A program made the translations under genes and the position numbers. Below, in pieces: positions 6,438 through 9,513 of a stretch of DNA of 9,513 bases. The notes beneath the pieces were generated by a model that had not been told where the DNA came from, did no database searches, and saw only the letters and a program-made list of their open reading frames with translations. The stretch spans positions 1 to 9,513 of the forward strand of contig DAOUZV010000041.1 in assembly GCA_030665485.1 (NCBI GenBank), in the 5' to 3' direction. The stretch's first letter is position 1, and every line of letters begins with the position of its first letter. The DNA comes from Chloroflexota bacterium (lineage in GTDB: Bacteria; Chloroflexota; Dehalococcoidia; JABGRK01).

Positions 6438-7193
6438 ATGTATAAGGTTATAGATACGCATTGTCATCTCGATGAGGTGGATGACGTAGAATCGATTGTA
6501 AAAAAGTCGCAAAATGCGGGTGTTGTGGCCATAGTCGCCTGCGGGCTGGATTATGAATCGAATAACGTGGTCCTGGAGCTGGCGCAGAAGTACAAGTCGT
6601 ACGTTTATGCCGCCATCGGCGTTTACCCGTGGACCATTCCCGATGCTCTGCCTAACCTCGACCGCGAGGTGCAGTTCGTCGAAGATAATATGAAATATGC
6701 CGTTTGCGTGGGTGAAGTCGGCCTAGATTACAAAAAGGAGCTGGTTAAACAGGCCGGCAAGCAACAGCAGCAGGAGCTGTTTGCGGCCATGATTGATATA
6801 GCCGTAAAGCACGACAAGCCACTTTCTATCCACTCGCGCTATTCCTGGAAGGATTGTCTGAATCTGGTTTCAGACGCTGGTGCAACCAAGGCTGTATTTC
6901 ACTGGTACACCGGCCCCTCCAGCGTACTGCGCGGCATAGTTGAGGGCGGCTATCACATATCGGCTTGCCTTGCTGCCGAGTACCATTATGAGCACAAGCG
7001 GGCTGTAAAAGAGACGCCGCTTACCCAACTCCTTTTAGAAACCGATACACCCGTTCATTATCAGGGGCACAAAGCCGAGCCTGCCGATACGGTAAGGGTG
7101 CTGACCGCGGTACGTGAGCTAAAAGAGCTTGATCTTGCCGCAGTTGCGGAAAAGACTACTCAGAATGCAAGGCAACTGTTCAAGATAGCCTAG
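6438..7193 (+). CDS. TatD-family metal-dependent hydrolase
   Basis: This 251-aa protein has the TIM-barrel amidohydrolase layout of TatD enzymes, two-metal hydrolases reported as DNases or tRNA-end nucleases in other organisms. Expected metal ligands are in place: H8 and H10 in DTHCHLD (6-12), E93 in VGEVGLDY (91-98), H132 in IHSR (131-134), H155 in FHWYTG (154-159) and D203 in LETDTP (200-205). The length is typical. One deviation is GVYPW at 61-65, where many TatD proteins have G-x-HP, so Y63 replaces the usual histidine. The LHCFSG motif of common bacterial TatD is also FHWYTG here. These differences suggest a divergent TatD subgroup, so the substrate should not be assumed. The start ATG has AAGGA seven bases upstream. 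The gene overlaps the convergent GTPase gene by four bases at the stop codons. Confidence 0.88.
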   Translation: MYKVIDTHCHLDEVDDVESIVKKSQNAGVVAIVACGLDYESNNVVLELAQKYKSYVYAAIGVYPWTIPDALPNLDREVQFVEDNMKYAVCVGEVGLDYKKELVKQAGKQQQQELFAAMIDIAVKHDKPLSIHSRYSWKDCLNLVSDAGATKAVFHWYTGPSSVLRGIVEGGYHISACLAAEYHYEHKRAVKETPLTQLLLETDTPVHYQGHKAEPADTVRVLTAVRELKELDLAAVAEKTTQNARQLFKIA

Positions 7194-8152
7194 ATGTGAA
7201 ACTCCACTATGTCGCCGTCTGCCAGCACGTGGTCCCTTTTTACCCGCTGGTTGTCATACTTGCCCGAGCCCCAGATAACGGTGTACTTTAGTTCCCGGGC
7301 AAAATCCTTGTGAATCTCCTTGGCCGCATCCTGCACCGTGTTTCCCTTGCTCAGTATGATTGGCTTGTTCAGCGCCGCATGCTGGCCTGGTGCCTTGGTG
7401 TAAACCCGAATGATGTCAAGAGAGCTGAAGACCAGCCGCCTCAAATCCTCCAGCCCGCTCATATCCTCCGTAGATGTGGATACCATGGCGAACTGATCGC
7501 CGTATTTGCGAACCAGCGAATTATAGTTACCTTTAGCCTTTGTGTGATCACTCTTACTGCCAACGATTATCGCCTGCTTAATGACCCACTCCGATGGTCT
7601 GTTGACTGTGCCCATCCTCAGCTTCTCCAGATCATCGACTATATCCCGCATCTGAATTAGCGGGTCACGACCTAGATCTATTACTATCATCAGGTAGTCG
7701 GCTCGGCGTAGCGCCCCCGGCATCCAGGTATGTGCGCTGTGATCATCTACCGCCGGCAGATCGAGCAGCTGTATGTTGATGTTCTCATATTCCATCATGC
7801 CCGGCAGCGGCATTTTAGTGGTGTAGGGCCAGTCTCCAATATCGGGATTGGCGTGCGTCATAATAGCCACCAAACTCGACTTCCCCGCGTTGGTAAGCCC
7901 CACCAGCGCCACCTGCCCCGCCCCCTCTTTCCTTATGTTGTAGATGCTGCCGCGGCGCCCGCCCTTTTTCTGCGCCTCCGTCGTCAGCTTGGCCATCCTT
8001 GCCCTCAGGTCGGCTCGCAGATGGTCGGTGCCCTTGTGTTTGGGCATTATCGCTAGCATCTCTTCCAGCGCATCTATCTTTTCGTCGGGGTCTTTGGTCT
8101 CTCTATAGCGCCTCTCGGCCTCATGGTATTTTGGTGGTAAATTTGCCGGCAT
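7190..8152 (-). CDS. DRG/Obg-like GTPase with C-terminal TGS domain
   Basis: This is a 320-aa P-loop GTPase of the DRG-like branch of the Obg family, whose members generally associate with ribosomes or RNA. A charged helical N terminus (1-78, with PKHKGTDHLRADLR at 37-50) precedes the G domain. G1 is GLTNAGKS (85-92), the G2 threonines are at 111-112, G3 is DLPA (131-134), G4 is SKSD (199-202) and G5 lies around STS (225-227). A TGS-like domain (about 248-320) ends in the ADGDIVEFHI segment. G4 has Ser instead of the canonical Asn of NKxD, and G3 has DLPA instead of DxPG, so nucleotide specificity or affinity may differ. The start ATG fits the family-like N terminus MPANLPPKYHEAERRY. There is no Shine-Dalgarno sequence before it; a -10-like TAAAAT ends six bases upstream, which points to a leaderless message. 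Confidence 0.9.
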   Translation of the reverse strand: MPANLPPKYHEAERRYRETKDPDEKIDALEEMLAIMPKHKGTDHLRADLRARMAKLTTEAQKKGGRRGSIYNIRKEGAGQVALVGLTNAGKSSLVAIMTHANPDIGDWPYTTKMPLPGMMEYENINIQLLDLPAVDDHSAHTWMPGALRRADYLMIVIDLGRDPLIQMRDIVDDLEKLRMGTVNRPSEWVIKQAIIVGSKSDHTKAKGNYNSLVRKYGDQFAMVSTSTEDMSGLEDLRRLVFSSLDIIRVYTKAPGQHAALNKPIILSKGNTVQDAAKEIHKDFARELKYTVIWGSGKYDNQRVKRDHVLADGDIVEFHI

Positions 8153-8158
8153 GGCGCT

Positions 8159-8164
8159 ATTTTA
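8159..8164 (-). promoter_or_regulatory. -10-like box directly before the GTPase start codon
   Basis: On the - strand TAAAAT (one mismatch to TATAAT) is followed by six bases and then the ATG at 8152. The usual -10 to +1 distance puts the first transcribed base on the A of that ATG. The -35 position (TTCTAA, 8182-8187, at 17-base spacing) is a weak match. The absence of a ribosome site in this stretch supports a leaderless start but does not prove it. Confidence 0.35.
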
Positions 8165-8292
8165 ACAGCAAGAAGGAGTAATTAGAAGACTGTGTTTTGC
8201 GCCAAAGGTTCACTGGGGTAAGTGTAATTTAGACCTTTTTACGGGGATTACTTTGCGTGGGGGCGTTGTGGCAGAAATTCGGCGGGACAGGG

Positions 8293-8985
8293 TTATTGGG
8301 ATTTCATCAGCTTATATCCGACACCTCTTTCGGTGACGATAAGCCTGGGGTTCTCCGAATCGTCCTCAAGCTTCTGCCTCAAGCGCTGGATGTACTTTTT
8401 GAGGTAGTCTGTGGCATCGGTATATTCTTCTCCCCATACCTTCTCCAAAAGAAATCTATGCGTAAGTACCCTGCCTTCATTCCTGATCATCTGATACAGC
8501 AGGTTATACTCAATCGGGGTCAACTTGACCGGGTTGCTATCGACCGTAATCTCCCTAGATGAGAAATCCACCTTCAACTTGCCGTGCACGAAGGGTTTTT
8601 CATCGCCCCTAAGCTCCGGCATTTGAGAGCGCCTGAGTACTGCCTTCACCCGTGCCAGAAGCTCCATATGACTGAATGGTTTTGTCAAATAATCATCGGC
8701 ACCCATCTCCAGCCCCTTGATCTTATCCAGCTCCTCTCCTCTCACCGTCAATATGATAACCGGCACATCGGAGAAGAGCCGAACCTGGCGTAAGACCTCA
8801 AACCCGTCTATGTCAGGCAAGCCAATATCCAGTATTATCAAATCCGGTGATTCTGACTCAGCCAGTTCTACGCCTTTATTACCTTTATCAGAAGAGACTG
8901 TAGATATTTCCGGCCATCTAAGTTCAAAACAAAGGGAAACAGCTTCGATGATTTCGGGGCTATCTTCTATTATTAACAACTTCAT
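8293..8985 (-). CDS. OmpR/KdpE-type response regulator
   Basis: This 230-aa two-component response regulator has a receiver domain (1-118) followed by a winged-helix DNA-binding domain (about 132-228). Receiver residues are complete: acidic E7 and D8, phospho-acceptor D53 in LDIGLPDIDG, T80 and K102 in TKPF. The effector domain has the OmpR pattern, with LTPIEYNLL (155-163), GRVLTHRFLLEKVWG (171-185), the recognition-helix segment near DYLKKYIQRLRQKL (193-206) and the RGVGYKL wing end (220-226). It should bind DNA as a phosphorylation-dependent dimer. The start ATG has AGGAA about eight bases upstream. No histidine kinase gene lies on either side within the window: upstream is an acyl-CoA dehydrogenase and downstream the GTPase, both on the same strand. 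The target genes cannot be told from the sequence. Confidence 0.95.
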   Translation of the reverse strand: MKLLIIEDSPEIIEAVSLCFELRWPEISTVSSDKGNKGVELAESESPDLIILDIGLPDIDGFEVLRQVRLFSDVPVIILTVRGEELDKIKGLEMGADDYLTKPFSHMELLARVKAVLRRSQMPELRGDEKPFVHGKLKVDFSSREITVDSNPVKLTPIEYNLLYQMIRNEGRVLTHRFLLEKVWGEEYTDATDYLKKYIQRLRQKLEDDSENPRLIVTERGVGYKLMKSQ

Positions 8986-9039
8986 GATATTGTTCCTGTA
9001 TCCAGAGGTGCGGAGTCGGTAGGCTGACTGATTATGGGT

Positions 9040-9048
9040 ATTGTATCA
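9040..9048 (-). promoter_or_regulatory. Candidate extended -10 promoter of the response regulator gene
   Basis: The - strand reads TGATACAAT, that is TG-N-TACAAT, an extended -10 with one mismatch in the hexamer. No good -35 box is found at 16-18 bases, which extended -10 promoters can tolerate. It would give a leader of about 48 bases before the ATG at 8985. The rest of the 202-base gap (8986-9187) shows no gene and no convincing terminator for the upstream acyl-CoA dehydrogenase. Confidence 0.35.
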
Positions 9049-9187
9049 TATCGTTCAATCTGTTCTTTTTATCCCAAGCATGCCGTGTATGGGTAGAGAT
9101 TACAGCAGATTTATTCCCGTATCAAGCTCCAGTGCAGTCGTATAAGTGACTCCATACCCTTCATGTTCAGTATTTGATGGTATCAGG

Positions 9188-9513
9188 CTACTCTCTGAGG
9201 CCCCTCCTTTTCATCAGTTGCGGAGCTATATCATTTTTTAGTATCTGACTCGTTCCCTCGTAAATCTGAGTTATTTTGGCATCTCTCATCATCTTCTCAA
9301 TGGGGAAGTCTCTCATATATCCGATGCCACCATGTATCTGAACGGCATCTGTAGTCACTTTCATGGCTACTTCTGAGGCAAATAGCTTGGCCATTGCACC
9401 TTCTTCGGTGATATGTTTGGCCCCGCTGTCAACATGTCTTGCTGCTGCATAAACCAGCGCTCTGGCCGCCTCTATCTGTGTATCCATATCTGCCAGCATA
9501 TGCGCGATCGCCT
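9188..9513 (-). CDS. Acyl-CoA dehydrogenase, C-terminal part (partial)
   Basis: The reading frame is open from the right edge of the window to a TAG at 9188-9190 and gives the last 107 residues, beginning AIAHMLADMDTQIEAARALV. This is the C-terminal helical domain of a soluble FAD-dependent acyl-CoA dehydrogenase, which oxidises acyl-CoA to 2-enoyl-CoA and passes electrons to ETF or an equivalent. Diagnostic segments are QIHGGIGYMRDFPIEKMMRD, which contributes FAD contacts, and IYEGTSQIL, whose Glu occupies the position of the catalytic base in medium- and short-chain enzymes. The internal ATG at 9497-9499 is not the true start, because the family-like sequence continues upstream of it. Chain-length specificity cannot be read from this fragment. 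It fits an organism that degrades or synthesises acids through CoA thioesters. Confidence 0.93.
   Translation of the reverse strand, partial: AIAHMLADMDTQIEAARALVYAAARHVDSGAKHITEEGAMAKLFASEVAMKVTTDAVQIHGGIGYMRDFPIEKMMRDAKITQIYEGTSQILKNDIAPQLMKRRGLRE

Noticed and set aside
8204..8240. Imperfect hairpin AAAGGT...ACCTTT with inner CACT/AGTG and a T-run on the + strand, between the response regulator and GTPase genes
   Set aside because: No + strand gene lies upstream for it to terminate. On the - strand the T-run is on the wrong side, and the stem is broken by an eight-base bulge.
9112..9164. Tiny - strand frame of about 17 codons between the acyl-CoA dehydrogenase and response regulator genes
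   Set aside because: It is too short, without a clear ribosome site or any recognisable product.

Overview
The window reads as a piece of an anaerobic bacterial chromosome. A member of the Chloroflexi class Dehalococcoidia or a close relative is my best guess. That placement is an inference from gene content: soluble NuoEF/HoxU-type diaphorase subunits, a stand-alone HdrA, a Na+-pumping decarboxylase subunit, a DRG-like TGS GTPase and an acyl-CoA dehydrogenase. No rRNA, tRNA, mobile element or CRISPR array is visible. No stretch longer than about 200 bases lacks a gene.

Left part (1-3316, + strand). The window opens inside the last 60 codons of a sodium-translocating decarboxylase beta subunit. 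After a 112-base gap with a good promoter come three tightly packed genes: a NuoE-like thioredoxin-fold [2Fe-2S] protein (166 aa), a NuoF-like FMN/NAD(H) subunit with extra N-terminal thioredoxin-like and C-terminal ferredoxin domains (634 aa), and a short HoxU/NuoG-N-terminus-like iron-sulfur subunit (213 aa). Together they look like a soluble NAD(H):acceptor electron-transfer module of the kind found in HydABC, HoxEFU and NAD-linked formate dehydrogenases. No hydrogenase or formate dehydrogenase catalytic subunit is in the window.

Middle (3342-6336, - strand). A hairpin that can terminate transcription both ways separates this operon from a convergent hdrA (697 aa, complete, with an unusual Lys/Ala/Glu-rich tail at the N terminus). 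No hdrB, hdrC or mvhD lies nearby. Upstream of hdrA on the same strand is an unrecognised 234-aa protein. The diaphorase module and HdrA could supply the two flavin sites of an electron-bifurcating or confurcating system, but only their proximity supports this.

Right part (6438-9513). A TatD-family metal-dependent hydrolase (+) converges on a DRG/Obg-like GTPase with a TGS domain (-), and the two stop codons interlock in one CTAG. Next on the - strand are an OmpR-family response regulator with no kinase beside it and the C-terminal 107 residues of an acyl-CoA dehydrogenase that runs off the right edge.

Two genes (the nuoE-like gene and the GTPase gene) have a -10-like box so close to the start codon that their mRNAs may be leaderless or nearly so. 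I saw no clearly undescribed multi-gene system. The best candidates for a second look are the diaphorase/HdrA pairing, the variant cysteine patterns in the NuoF-like protein, the HdrA tail and the unknown 234-aa protein.
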